Shown: in pieces, positions 24,124 through 32,410 of the stretch
How the letters are laid out: each line of letters starts with the position of its first letter
Position numbering within the stretch: the first letter of the stretch is position 1
Origin: Zemynaea arenosa
GTDB taxonomy: Bacteria; Pseudomonadota; Gammaproteobacteria; Burkholderiales; Burkholderiaceae_D
DNA length: 44,357 nt
Reading direction: 5' to 3'
Assembly: GCF_004614185.1 (NCBI RefSeq)
Contig: NZ_SPVF01000099.1
Location: 1 to 44,357, forward strand
Program-made: the position numbers and the translations under genes
Notes under the pieces: generated by a model
Told to the model about the DNA's origin: nothing
Database searches by the model: none
What the model saw: only the letters and a program-made list of their open reading frames with translations

Positions 24124-24229
24124 GCCCACGAGCGAGGCGCCTGCGCGCCTCGCGGGAGGGACTCGAAAGCCGGGGCGTACTCGCCCCGGCGGGGTCGCGG
24201 AACGTGACCGAGTCCCTCCGTGGGCACCA
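24124..24229 (+). other. tRNA-Leu-derived structured element (third unit)
   Basis: It opens with GCCCACG, as in the tRNA acceptor 5' strand, and closes with the exact tRNA 3' end and CCA; 32 bases from 24209 on are identical to the second tRNA and its flank. The body is not tRNA. It has hairpin 1 (24133-24140 with 24145-24152), an 11-base stem pairing 24155-24165 with 24209-24219, and inside it hairpin 2 (24169-24177 with 24182-24190) and hairpin 3 (24194-24199 with 24203-24208). There is no anticodon arm or TTC loop. It is either a tRNA copy invaded by a palindromic element or a transcribed tRNA-like RNA. Confidence 0.6.
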
Positions 24230-24244
24230 AAAATTCCGTAAAAG

Positions 24245-24268
24245 AGCCAGCTTCGTGCTGGCTTTTTT
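24245..24268 (+). terminator. Intrinsic terminator after the third tRNA-like unit
   Basis: AGCCAGC (24245-24251) pairs with GCTGGCT (24257-24263) around loop TTCGT and is followed by five T. It is a diverged copy of the terminator at 24087, so the duplicated unit included its terminator. Confidence 0.75.
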
Positions 24269-24290
24269 CATATCCGGAGCCTGCATCGTA

Positions 24291-24755
24291 ATGGCCGTGG
24301 AACTCGACCGCATCGATATCCAGATCCTGAATCTGCTGCAGGACGACGCCAGCACGCCCCTGCGTACCATCGCAGACCGCATCCACTCCTCCACCGCCAC
24401 CGTCCAGCGCCGCATCGCGCAGCTGCGTGCGTCCGGCGTGCTGCTCAAGGACGTGGCCCTGGTCGACCGCGTGAAAGTCGGCCGCCCGCTCACCATTTTC
24501 GTCTCCGTGCAGCTCACCGCGCAGAACACCGCGCTGTTGAAGGCTTTCGAATCCGCCATGCGCGCCGAAACCGATGTCAGCGCCTGCTACGAGGTCGCCG
24601 GCGAGTACGACTTCCTGCTCGTGATGACCGCGCCCTCGATGGAGCACTACCAGCAGTTCACGCGCCGCGTGTTCACCTCCCTGAACAACGTCGCCAACTA
24701 CAAGAGCCAGTTCGCGATGAACTGCGCAAAGTTCGAGACCCGCGTTCCCTTGTAG
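24291..24755 (+). CDS. Lrp/AsnC family transcriptional regulator
   Basis: A 154-residue regulator: helix-turn-helix at residues 5-55 (LDRIDIQILNLLQDDASTPL, TIADRIHSSTATVQRRIAQL) and a RAM/AsnC ligand domain at 65-150 (CYEVAGEYDFLLVMTAPSMEHYQQFTRRVF). Such proteins respond to amino acids. It lies 22 bases after the second terminator of the tRNA-Leu region. The start at 24291 begins at the conserved domain; the frame is open upstream but runs through the tRNA-like element. The target gene is not evident; no divergent partner is present. Confidence 0.92.
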   Translation: MAVELDRIDIQILNLLQDDASTPLRTIADRIHSSTATVQRRIAQLRASGVLLKDVALVDRVKVGRPLTIFVSVQLTAQNTALLKAFESAMRAETDVSACYEVAGEYDFLLVMTAPSMEHYQQFTRRVFTSLNNVANYKSQFAMNCAKFETRVPL

Positions 24756-24845
24756 TTTTTGTCCCGCCGCGCCCCGTCAGAACGAGACGCCGTCCCGTGC
24801 CACCTGCCTATCATGATGGGTTCCTTTTCCATAGCAGGAGCACAC

Positions 24846-25226
24846 ATGATCGACCACGTATCCATCAGCAGCCGCAACCCGTCCCAGTCCGTCCCCTTCT
24901 ACAAGCGCTGCTTCGCGCCACTCGGCTACAGCGTGCAGATGGAAGATGCCCAGCAGGTCATCTGGGGCAAGGACGGGCACTGGAGCTTCGCCTTGTACCC
25001 AGCCCAAGGCGAGGCGCCGCTGGTGGGCCAGCGCGTGCATTTCGCGATTGCCGCACCGTCGGAGCAAGCCGCCCAGGGGTTTTATGAGGAAGCGGTCGCA
25101 CAAGGCGCCGAAAGCCTGCGCGCCCCCGGTCCACGGCCGGACATCAACGAGCGCTATTACGGCACCATGATCCGCGACCTGGATGGGCACACCATCGAAG
25201 TCGTCTACTGGCGCCCGGCGGCGTAA
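24846..25226 (+). CDS. VOC family protein (glyoxalase/bleomycin-resistance fold)
   Basis: A 126-residue single VOC domain starting MIDHVSISSRNPSQSVPFYKR and ending YGTMIRDLDGHTIEVVYWRP. His4 and the Glu of the IEVV strand fit the metal sites of the fold. The ATG at 24846 follows AGGAG. Reaction unknown. It is convergent with the MerR-type gene, with stops 4 bases apart. It is not closely similar to the VOC protein at 14890. Confidence 0.88.
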   Translation: MIDHVSISSRNPSQSVPFYKRCFAPLGYSVQMEDAQQVIWGKDGHWSFALYPAQGEAPLVGQRVHFAIAAPSEQAAQGFYEEAVAQGAESLRAPGPRPDINERYYGTMIRDLDGHTIEVVYWRPAA

Positions 25227-25230
25227 GAGG

Positions 25231-25632
25231 TCAGTGGCAGGCCGACGCGAGATCGTCCAGGATCGGGCAGGCGGAGCGCTCGTCGCCATGGCAGGAGCGG
25301 TACAGCTGCTCCAGGGTGCGCTTCATCGATTCCATCTCGCCGATCTTGCGGTCCAGCTCCGCAATGTGCTGCTGCGCCAGCGCGCGCACGTCCGCACTGG
25401 CGCGGTGCTTGTCCCGCCACAGCGCGAGCAGCGCACCGATCTGCTCCAGCGAAAAGCCCAGCGCGCGGCCACGGTGGATGAACTGCAGCACGCGCACATC
25501 CTGCTCCGTGTACACGCGGTAGCCCGAGTCCGTGCGCGCCGCCGCCTCGATCAGGCCGATCGACTCGTAATGACGAATCATCTTGGCCGATACGCCCGAG
25601 GACTTGGCCGCTTCTCCGATGTTGTACCCCAT
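25231..25632 (-). CDS. MerR family regulator, CueR/HmrR type
   Basis: A 133-residue regulator with the MerR winged helix at 1-70 (IGEAAKSSGVSAKMIRHYESIGL) and a long dimer helix. The C-terminal loop has Cys114 and Cys122 in CHGDERSACPIL, the C-x7-C pattern of Cu(I)/Ag(I) sensors, and Ser79 in SADV, where divalent-metal sensors have Cys. A further Cys132-His133 ends the chain. The start at 25632 has GGGAG upstream. No copper ATPase or chaperone gene is adjacent, so its target lies elsewhere or is itself. Confidence 0.88.
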   Translation of the reverse strand: MGYNIGEAAKSSGVSAKMIRHYESIGLIEAAARTDSGYRVYTEQDVRVLQFIHRGRALGFSLEQIGALLALWRDKHRASADVRALAQQHIAELDRKIGEMESMKRTLEQLYRSCHGDERSACPILDDLASACH

Positions 25633-25684
25633 TCCGCTCACTCCCTGCTGGACACCGCGTCGATCATAACCCTTCCGCGCACAC

Positions 25685-25712
25685 TTGACACAGCATCGGA
25701 AGCGGATATGCT
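25685..25712 (+). promoter_or_regulatory. Promoter of the phasin gene
   Basis: TTGACA at 25685-25690 and TATGCT at 25707-25712 are 16 bases apart, about 50 bases before the phasin ATG. The inverted pair CTTCCG (25672-25677) and CGGAAG (25697-25702) overlaps it, in the gap to the divergent MerR-type gene. Confidence 0.6.
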
Positions 25713-25759
25713 CGTGCCTGATCACCCCTCATTCACGATAACCAGAGCAGGAGGAGCCG

Positions 25760-26326
25760 ATGTTCACCAGTCCCGAGCAATTTGCTGCTGCCACCAAGAC
25801 GCTGTTTGAACTCCAGATGAACACCTTCAACACGCTGGCCAGCAAGGCGGTGCAGGGGGTGCAGCAAGTCGTCAACCTGAACGTGCAGACCGCGAGGAAC
25901 TCGGTCGAGAACACGCTCGCCGCCGGCAAGGAGATCAGCCAGGCATCGGATCCGCAAGCCGCCATGGCTGCCGCCTCGCAGCAGGCCAGGGCGGGCGCGG
26001 GCGCCAATGCGGCGGTCCAGTACGGGAGCGACCTGAAGACGATCATCGACGACATCAACCGCGAGTTCCACACCGCGGCCGATGCGCACATGGCGGAAGC
26101 GAAGAACGCCCTCTCCGCCCTGATCTACGACGTGACGCAGAACGTGAAGCCGGGCAGCGAGAACGCCGTGCAGATCGTGAAGGCGGCCATCGACAACGCC
26201 TTCCTCGGCTACGAGCAGGTGACCAAGGCCACCCGCGCCGCCGTCAAGCAGGTCGAGGAGCAGATCGCCAAGGCCAGCGACATGGTCAACCAGCAGCAGG
26301 GCCCAGGCACCCCGCCCAATCAGTGA
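25760..26326 (+). CDS. Phasin family protein
   Basis: A 188-residue helical protein of the phasin_2 type, coating polyhydroxyalkanoate granules. It opens with MFTSPEQFAAATKTLFELQMNTFNTLASKAVQGVQQVVNLN and is rich in Ala, Gln, Lys and amphipathic helices, with no signal or membrane segment. AGGAGG precedes the ATG. It ends convergently with tssA, overlapping by 7 bases, and marks the left border of the T6SS locus. The PHA synthase gene is not in the window. Confidence 0.9.
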   Translation: MFTSPEQFAAATKTLFELQMNTFNTLASKAVQGVQQVVNLNVQTARNSVENTLAAGKEISQASDPQAAMAAASQQARAGAGANAAVQYGSDLKTIIDDINREFHTAADAHMAEAKNALSALIYDVTQNVKPGSENAVQIVKAAIDNAFLGYEQVTKATRAAVKQVEEQIAKASDMVNQQQGPGTPPNQ

Positions 26327-27225
26327 CCCGGCGTGCGTATGCCCAGCATCTCCTCCAGGTGGGCATACGCCGCATCATCCTTGATCACCCCGCGCAGCCA
26401 CACATGCAGCGGCTGCGCGCCCCACTCCGCGGCCTTGTCGGCCAGGTAGGCCACCGGGCTATGCGGCTCGGTACGACGAAAAAAATCCGCCACCGCGCGC
26501 AATTGGGCCAGCGCCTGTGCGCGTGACTGCAGCGGACCTGCGCCGCCGGGAAGTTCGGGCCGTAGTCCGGAGCCATTCACGGCGCCGGTGAACGAGCTAT
26601 CCGGACTCCCGGTCCCGCCTTCGCCGGTATCCACCCCGCGCGCCGCGTCGCTCACCAGATCCCGCAGCAGCGCTTTGGACGCGGTCAGCCCGGGCCCGTC
26701 CGCACCCAGCCTTTCATCGATGGCCTTCTCCAGCTCCAGCACCGCGTGCTGCGCATGCCGCAGGTCGTCTAGCCAGCCCTGCCCCTCACCGCGCGGGCTC
26801 TCGCCGATGAGCTGGGGCAGGCGCGCGGCCAGCCAGCCGATGTTCCCGGCGCGCTGCTCGTAGCCACCTTCGTCCGGCAAAGGATGCACGCCGTCCCAGT
26901 AGCGGGTACACAGGCCCGCGGCCAGCAGCAGCGCGTCGCCCAGGGCTCGCATACCGTTCGTCCTGGCCGCCGCCTCGGCGAGCCACACGGCGAGGCGCAG
27001 GTCCTTGCTGCGCGCGCCGATCAGTTGCGCGCACTCGCGCGCCACGAACGGCCAGTCGGCCTCGCGCAGCGAGGTCTCCCAGTCGCCTTGTGCGAGCGTC
27101 GGGTCGTCCGCCTCGCGCGCCCGCGCGATGGCGTCCACTTCGGGACTGAACGCGATGTCCTCGCCGCATGGGTGGTCTCCGGGGATGGGTTGGAGCAGCT
27201 CATCGATGCCCAGAACTTTGCTCAT
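26320..27225 (-). CDS. tssA: Type VI secretion protein TssA (short form, ImpA_N)
   Basis: A 301-residue T6SS protein with the ImpA N-terminal domain at about 8-130 (LLQPIPGDHPCGEDIAFSPEVDAI, RLAVWLAEAAARTNG). The short C-terminal region (RAVADFFRRTEPHSPVAYLADKAAEWG, LEEMLGI) fits the short TssA type, which caps the growing sheath or links it to the baseplate. It follows tssH after 9 bases and is the last gene of the leftward T6SS operon. Confidence 0.92.
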   Translation of the reverse strand: MSKVLGIDELLQPIPGDHPCGEDIAFSPEVDAIARAREADDPTLAQGDWETSLREADWPFVARECAQLIGARSKDLRLAVWLAEAAARTNGMRALGDALLLAAGLCTRYWDGVHPLPDEGGYEQRAGNIGWLAARLPQLIGESPRGEGQGWLDDLRHAQHAVLELEKAIDERLGADGPGLTASKALLRDLVSDAARGVDTGEGGTGSPDSSFTGAVNGSGLRPELPGGAGPLQSRAQALAQLRAVADFFRRTEPHSPVAYLADKAAEWGAQPLHVWLRGVIKDDAAYAHLEEMLGIRTPGH

Positions 27226-27234
27226 GGCCGCTGC

Positions 27235-29859
27235 TCAGGCAATGTGAAATACGAACTGGCCGTCCTCGCTCGCGCTGACGGCGATGCGTTCGATCGGCTC
27301 CCCGGTCGCCATGCGCGCGAGGACGGTGTCCGCGATGGCGGGCAGCAGCGTGCCGTTGAGGATCGCATCCACATTGCGCGCACCGGAATCGACCTCGGTG
27401 CAGCGCGCCAGCACGGCCTCCACCAGCGCGTCGTCGTACATGAATGCGGCCTGGTGGTTCGTCAGCACGCGTTCGCGAATGCGATCGAGCTTGAGGACGA
27501 TGATCTCGGCCAGCACATCGTCGCCGACCGGATAGAACGGCACCAGCGTCACGCGGCCCAGGAAGGCGGGCTTGAAGTGCTTGGCCAGCGCCGGACGCAC
27601 GATGGTCGCCAGTGCGTCGGCGTTCGGCATGTCTTCCGCCGCCTTGTTCAGGCAGGCCTGCATCACCAGCGAGGAACCGGCGTTGGAGGTCATGATGATC
27701 AGCGTGTTGCGGAAGTCGATGGTGCGGCCTTCCGCGTCGTCCAGCACACCCTTGTCGAACACCTGGTAGAACAGTTCCAGCACGTCCGGGTGGGCCTTCT
27801 CCACTTCATCCAGCAGCACCACGCTGTACGGGTTGCGGCGCACCGCCTCGGTCAGCACCCCGCCCTCACCGTAGCCCACATAACCTGGCGGCGAGCCTTT
27901 GAGGCCGGAGACGCTGTGCGCCTCCTGGTATTCGCTCATATTGATGGTGACAAGTTTGCGCTCGCCACCATACAGCAGCTCAGCCAAGGCCAGCGCGGTC
28001 TCGGTCTTGCCGACGCCCGAGGGCCCGGTGAAGAGAAACACGCCGCGCGGCTTGCATGGGTCTTCCATGTTGGCACGCGCCGTCTTCACGCGCTGGGCGA
28101 TGGCAGCGATGGCGTGGGACTGGCCCAGCACGCGCTGGCCCAGCGTCTCTTCCAGCTTCACCACCTGGTCGATCTCGTCCTTCACCATGCGGCCGAGCGG
28201 AATACCGGTCCATGCAGAGACGATGTCCGCCACCACGTGCCCGTCCACTTGCAGCGGCACCAGCGGCGTCTCGCCCTGCAGCGTGTGCAGCTCGTGAATG
28301 GTGGCCTGCAGCGCCTTGGCATCGGCGCCGGCGCTGCCGGATTCCACAAGCTGGCGCAGGCGCGCCACCTCCGCGGCCAGGGTGCGTTCGCGCTGCCACT
28401 GCTTCTCCAAAGCGGCATAGCGCTCTGTGAGCTCGAAGCGATCGGCCCGCAGGCAGGCGATGCGCTGCCCATGTTCGCCGCCCGTATTGGATTCGCGCGT
28501 CAGCGCTTCCAGCTGGGCGTCGATACGCTCCAGCCGGCGGCGCAGATCTTCGATGGCGGCGGGTGTCGCGTCCTGTCCCAGCGCCACGCGGGCGCAGGCC
28601 GTATCGAGCACGCTGATTGCCTTGTCCGGCAACTGGCGCCCGCCGATGTAGCGGTGCGACAGGCGTACCGCGTCCACGATGGCCTCATCGTACACGCGCA
28701 CACCGAAGTGCTCCTCCATCAGCGGCGCCATGGCACGCAGCATCGCACAGGCGGTGTCCTCGTCCGGCTCCTCGACCTTGATGACCTGAAAGCGCCGCGC
28801 CAGCGCGGCATCCTTCTCGAAGTACTTTTTGTATTCGCTCCACGTGGTGGCCGCGATGGTGCGCAGCTCGCCGCGTGCCAGCGCGGGCTTGAGCAGGTTG
28901 GCGGCATCGTTCTGGCCCGCTGTACCGCCTGCGCCGATCATGGTGTGCGCCTCGTCGATGAACAGCACGATCGGCTTCGGGCTGCGGCGCACTTCGTCGA
29001 TCACGTTCTTCAGGCGATTTTCGAATTCGCCCTTGACCGAGGCGCCGGCCTGCAGGAGGCCCATGTCCAGCGTGTGCAGCTCCACGTCCTTGAGCACCGC
29101 GGGTACGTCCCCACTCGCGATGCGCAGCGCCAGGCCTTCCACCACGGCGGTCTTGCCGACACCTGCCTCGCCTGTCAGGATCGGGTTGTTCTGGCGCCGC
29201 CGCATCAGGATATCGATCGCCTGGCGAATTTCGGCATCGCGACCGATCACCGGATCCACCTTGCCGTCGCGGGCGCGCTGGGTGAGGCAGGTGGTGTAAT
29301 GGTCCAGCGCCGGGGTGCCGGCGGCGGCCCGAAATTCCGTCACCGGGTCGCGGCTCGCCTGCGCTGCGGCCGGTGGTTCGGCTTCGACGGAGCCTTCCGT
29401 CAGCTTGTCGAAGTCGTGCTTCAGCTTCTCGCGCGGGAACTGGGCGAACAATCTGGAACCGCGCTGCGCGAGCTGCGCCAGGTCGGGCTCCGTGAGCAAA
29501 GCGAGCAGCAGATGGCCGCTGCGGATGCGGTGCGGCGCGTCCGCATCGAGGGACGCCAGCAGCCAGGCGTGTTCGAACAGCGTGGGCAGGTGGCGCGAGA
29601 ACACCGGCGTGCGCCCGCTGCCGCTGGCGAAGCGCCCCACTTCGTCGCGCAGGTCGCTCTCAAGCACCGCGAGGCTGATGCCGCAGCCGCGGGCGATACA
29701 GGCCACGTCCGAATTCTGGTGCTCCAGCAGCGCCAGGAACACATGCTCGATGTCGACTTCGTACTGCCCCAGGCCCACGCAGATATTGGCCGCGCGCGTG
29801 GCCGCGGTGCGGGTCACGTCATTGAGCTTGCCGATCAGGGTTTTCATGTTGATGTCCAT
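27235..29859 (-). CDS. tssH: Type VI secretion ATPase TssH (ClpV)
   Basis: An 874-residue AAA+ unfoldase that disassembles contracted TssB/TssC sheaths. The N domain (about 10-150) precedes two ATPase modules: GEAGVGKT at 230-237 with the Walker B FIDEAHTMIGAGG, and GPSGVGKTETALALAELLYGG near 613 with VVLLDEVEKAH. Length matches ClpV. AAGGAG lies 6 bases before ATG 29859, inside the 3' end of tssE, so the two genes overlap by 41 bases. An ATG four codons later is an alternative start. Confidence 0.96.
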   Translation of the reverse strand: MDINMKTLIGKLNDVTRTAATRAANICVGLGQYEVDIEHVFLALLEHQNSDVACIARGCGISLAVLESDLRDEVGRFASGSGRTPVFSRHLPTLFEHAWLLASLDADAPHRIRSGHLLLALLTEPDLAQLAQRGSRLFAQFPREKLKHDFDKLTEGSVEAEPPAAAQASRDPVTEFRAAAGTPALDHYTTCLTQRARDGKVDPVIGRDAEIRQAIDILMRRRQNNPILTGEAGVGKTAVVEGLALRIASGDVPAVLKDVELHTLDMGLLQAGASVKGEFENRLKNVIDEVRRSPKPIVLFIDEAHTMIGAGGTAGQNDAANLLKPALARGELRTIAATTWSEYKKYFEKDAALARRFQVIKVEEPDEDTACAMLRAMAPLMEEHFGVRVYDEAIVDAVRLSHRYIGGRQLPDKAISVLDTACARVALGQDATPAAIEDLRRRLERIDAQLEALTRESNTGGEHGQRIACLRADRFELTERYAALEKQWQRERTLAAEVARLRQLVESGSAGADAKALQATIHELHTLQGETPLVPLQVDGHVVADIVSAWTGIPLGRMVKDEIDQVVKLEETLGQRVLGQSHAIAAIAQRVKTARANMEDPCKPRGVFLFTGPSGVGKTETALALAELLYGGERKLVTINMSEYQEAHSVSGLKGSPPGYVGYGEGGVLTEAVRRNPYSVVLLDEVEKAHPDVLELFYQVFDKGVLDDAEGRTIDFRNTLIIMTSNAGSSLVMQACLNKAAEDMPNADALATIVRPALAKHFKPAFLGRVTLVPFYPVGDDVLAEIIVLKLDRIRERVLTNHQAAFMYDDALVEAVLARCTEVDSGARNVDAILNGTLLPAIADTVLARMATGEPIERIAVSASEDGQFVFHIA

Positions 29860-30304
29860 GGCGGCTCCTTGTGATCGAGTAGCGCAGCGAGGATGGCTGC
29901 AGCACGGCGTTGAAGTTGACCGGCTCGGCCAGCCCCGTGTCCTTGAGCGTGGCGGTGATGACGAAACTGAGACGGTTGACCGAGCCTTCCTGCGCTTCCA
30001 GCGTGGCCTGCACGTTGTCCAGCCGCGGCTCGTGGCGCTCGATGGCGTCCTTCAGGCTCGCGCAGACCTTCTTGCGGTCGTCGTCACTGGACAGGCACAG
30101 GCCCGCAAAGTCCACCAGGCCATAGTGCAGCACCGAGTTCTGGCAATGCGGGAACGGCGCCAGCATCTCGGGCAGGATGGCGAGGCGGGTGTTGAGCAGC
30201 GCCTCCAGGTCGCGCGCGACGCTGTCCTTGTACTGCTCCAGCGTGAGCTGGTCCGAGGCGGAGCCGAACAGGCGGTCGAACAGGCTGGGTCGGAGGGAGT
30301 TCAT
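29819..30304 (-). CDS. tssE: Type VI secretion baseplate protein TssE (gp25-like)
   Basis: A 161-residue gp25-like wedge protein: MNSLRPSLFDRLFG, VARDLEALLNTRLAILPEM, SVLHYGLVDFAGLCLSSDDD and a conserved basic/acidic segment AIERHEPRLDNVQATL match the family. The last 14 codons overlap the start of tssH in another frame. In many clusters tssF and tssG follow tssE; here they do not. It lies 76 bases downstream of hcp. Confidence 0.93.
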   Translation of the reverse strand: MNSLRPSLFDRLFGSASDQLTLEQYKDSVARDLEALLNTRLAILPEMLAPFPHCQNSVLHYGLVDFAGLCLSSDDDRKKVCASLKDAIERHEPRLDNVQATLEAQEGSVNRLSFVITATLKDTGLAEPVNFNAVLQPSSLRYSITRSRHGHQHENPDRQAQ

Positions 30305-30380
30305 GCTCTGCGGCTGTGTGTTTCGGGAGAGCCACCGGCGCCATCACTGAAGCATAGGCGCGCGGTGGCCGCAAAATACA

Positions 30381-30872
30381 TCATGCGATCTTGTTGGCCG
30401 CCAGGTCCCAGCCGCCGGACGTGTTGCCGCCCGAGCCGCCGCCAACCTTCTGCTGCGTGTACTTCCACTTCACCTTCGAGTACTTGATGCCGACGCTTTC
30501 GTGCAGGATGTTCCCTTCATTGACGGCGGGGTGGATCGCGCCGATCAGCACATTTTCCAGCTCCACCTCGAAATACTTGATGCGTTCCCCCTGCCCGTCC
30601 GCGCGCATGAACTCCAGCTTCGCCTTCGGGATGGTCTTGCCGGAGGAGCAGGTCTGCAGCAGGATCGGCGAGGACAGGTCGGCCAGCTTGGTGATGGTGA
30701 TGTCCTCGTGCTCGCAGCGCTCCGCCGTGTGCCCGCCGCCGGTGGACGCCGTCGCGGACTTCGGCTGGATCACGCCAAACTGCACCGAGGTGCATTCGAT
30801 CCAGTCGCGGTGCTTGTCGTCGTTGGACTCGCCCTTGATGCCGTCGATCTGCATGTACACGTCAATTGCCAT
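30381..30872 (-). CDS. hcp: Type VI secretion tube protein Hcp (TssD)
   Basis: A 163-residue Hcp1-type protein forming the hexameric inner tube and carrying effectors. It opens MAIDVYMQIDGIKGES and contains ITKLADLSSPILLQTCSSGKTI and VELENVLIGAIHP, the usual beta-barrel segments. A Gly-rich stretch near the end (VGGGSGGNTSGGWDL) is slightly extended. AGGAG lies before the ATG. It sits between tssC (41 bases upstream) and tssE. Confidence 0.96.
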   Translation of the reverse strand: MAIDVYMQIDGIKGESNDDKHRDWIECTSVQFGVIQPKSATASTGGGHTAERCEHEDITITKLADLSSPILLQTCSSGKTIPKAKLEFMRADGQGERIKYFEVELENVLIGAIHPAVNEGNILHESVGIKYSKVKWKYTQQKVGGGSGGNTSGGWDLAANKIA

Positions 30873-30913
30873 GGTGTTCTCCTATGGGTATGTGGGGAGG
30901 GAATGCAAAGTGC

Positions 30914-32410
30914 TCAGGACTTCGAACCCTGCGGAAGTTCGGCGACCAGCCGCAGGGACACGGACAGCTCGTCCAGCTGGAAGTGCGGCCGCAGGAACGA
31001 GACGGCGCGGTACACGCCCGGCCGGCCCGGCACCTCGGACACCTGCACGCTGGCTTCGCGCAGCGGGAACTGCGCCTTCTGCTCCTGGCTCGCGTTGTCG
31101 TCCAGGAGGACGTAACGCATGATCCAGCGATTGAGGTAGTCCTCGACATTGCTGGCCGCCGCAAAGCTGCCGATTTTGTCGCGCATCATGGCCTTCATGT
31201 AGTGGGCCACACGCGAGACCGCGAAGATGTACTGCAACTGGCTGGACAGCACCGCGTTGGCGTTGGCCGCTTCGCTGCTGTACTTGCGCGCCTTCTGCGC
31301 GGATTGCGCGCCGAAGAAGGCGGCGTACGCGGTGTTCTTGCAATGGACCAGCGGGATGAAGCCGAGGTCCGACAGCTCCTTCTCGCGCCGGTCCGTGATC
31401 GCCAGCTCGGTGGGGCACTTGAGCGCGATCTCGCCCTCGTCGGTCTTGAAGGTGTGGGTCGGCAGGTCTTCCACCAGGCCGCCGCCCTCCACGCCGCGGA
31501 TCGCCGCACACCAGCCGTATTCGCCAAAGGCATGCGTCAGGCGCGCACCGAAGGCATAGGCCGCGTTGCACCACAGGTAGCGCGAGTGGTCGGTGCCGTC
31601 CACGTCCTCGACGAAGTTGAAGCCTTCGACGGCGGTGCCGTTGACCGGGTTGTAGGGCAGCCGGCCCAGGAAGCGCGGCAGCGTGAAACCCACGTAGCGC
31701 GCATCTTCCGATTCGCGGAACGCCTTCCAGCGCGCGTACTCCACCGTGTCCAGCACCTTGGCCAGGTCGCGCGGCTTGCCCAGGTCACTGAAACTGTCGA
31801 TGCCGAACAGCTCGGGCGAGGCAGAGGTGATGAAAGGCGCGTGCGCGGCCGCCGCCACGTGCGACATCTGCTCGACGAAGTACAGGTCCTCGGGCTGGCG
31901 CGTGATCTCGAAGTCGCCGATCAGGGTACCGTAGGGCGCGCCGCCGAAGGTCCCGAACTCCTCCTCGTACACCTTTTTGAAGATCGCGCTCTGGTCGAAC
32001 TCCAGCGCGGCCTGGAAGTCCTTCACCAATTCCCGCTTGGTGGCGTTGAACATGCGGACCTGGACGCCCTGCTCGCCCGCGCTGCCCTTGACCAGGTACT
32101 GCAGGCCGGTCCAGCTGCGCTCCAGTTTCTGGAATTCGGGCGCGTGCAGGATGGCAGAGAGCTGGGCGGAGATCAGCCGGTCCAGCTCCGCGACGCGTGC
32201 ATCGATGGTGGCCGACAGGTTGCCCGAGTAGACGATGCTGCCTTCGGTGGCCTGGCGCACCAGCTCCGCGATGATGTCGCGGGCGCGTTCATGCTCACTG
32301 GACGAGCGCGCGACGCGGCTCTCTTCCACGATGCGGTCCAGGAGATCGTCATGCTGTGCGGCGTTGGGAGCGGGAGCCGCCACGGCGGCGGATGCGTGAG
32401 CGGACATCAT
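30914..32410 (-). CDS. tssC: Type VI secretion contractile sheath large subunit TssC (VipB)
   Basis: A 498-residue sheath protein of standard length. Typical blocks are LDRLISAQLSAILHAPEFQKLERSWTGL, GEFGTF-like region EEEFGTFGGAPYGTLIGDFE and RVAHYMKAMMRDKIGSF. It assembles with TssB into the contractile tail. GAGGAG precedes the start; ATG at 32410 and at 32407 are equally possible. The stop of tssB overlaps it by 4 bases. Confidence 0.97.
   Translation of the reverse strand: MMSAHASAAVAAPAPNAAQHDDLLDRIVEESRVARSSSEHERARDIIAELVRQATEGSIVYSGNLSATIDARVAELDRLISAQLSAILHAPEFQKLERSWTGLQYLVKGSAGEQGVQVRMFNATKRELVKDFQAALEFDQSAIFKKVYEEEFGTFGGAPYGTLIGDFEITRQPEDLYFVEQMSHVAAAAHAPFITSASPELFGIDSFSDLGKPRDLAKVLDTVEYARWKAFRESEDARYVGFTLPRFLGRLPYNPVNGTAVEGFNFVEDVDGTDHSRYLWCNAAYAFGARLTHAFGEYGWCAAIRGVEGGGLVEDLPTHTFKTDEGEIALKCPTELAITDRREKELSDLGFIPLVHCKNTAYAAFFGAQSAQKARKYSSEAANANAVLSSQLQYIFAVSRVAHYMKAMMRDKIGSFAAASNVEDYLNRWIMRYVLLDDNASQEQKAQFPLREASVQVSEVPGRPGVYRAVSFLRPHFQLDELSVSLRLVAELPQGSKS

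Noticed and set aside
24054-24240. attL/attR pair of an integrated genomic island at tRNA-Leu
   Set aside because: The 32-base duplication flanks only about 120 bases and there is no integrase gene, so this is not a standard island; it is reported instead as a structured tRNA-derived unit.
23873-24559. Leftward open frames across the tRNA-Leu repeats
   Set aside because: They translate the antisense of tRNA genes and the tRNA-like unit, repeating TRTPTPRGTWT. This is a known type of spurious gene call.
26884-29874. 996-codon open frame on the + strand
   Set aside because: It is the antisense of tssH and tssA, which carry all ClpV and ImpA motifs. Long open antisense frames are common at this GC content.
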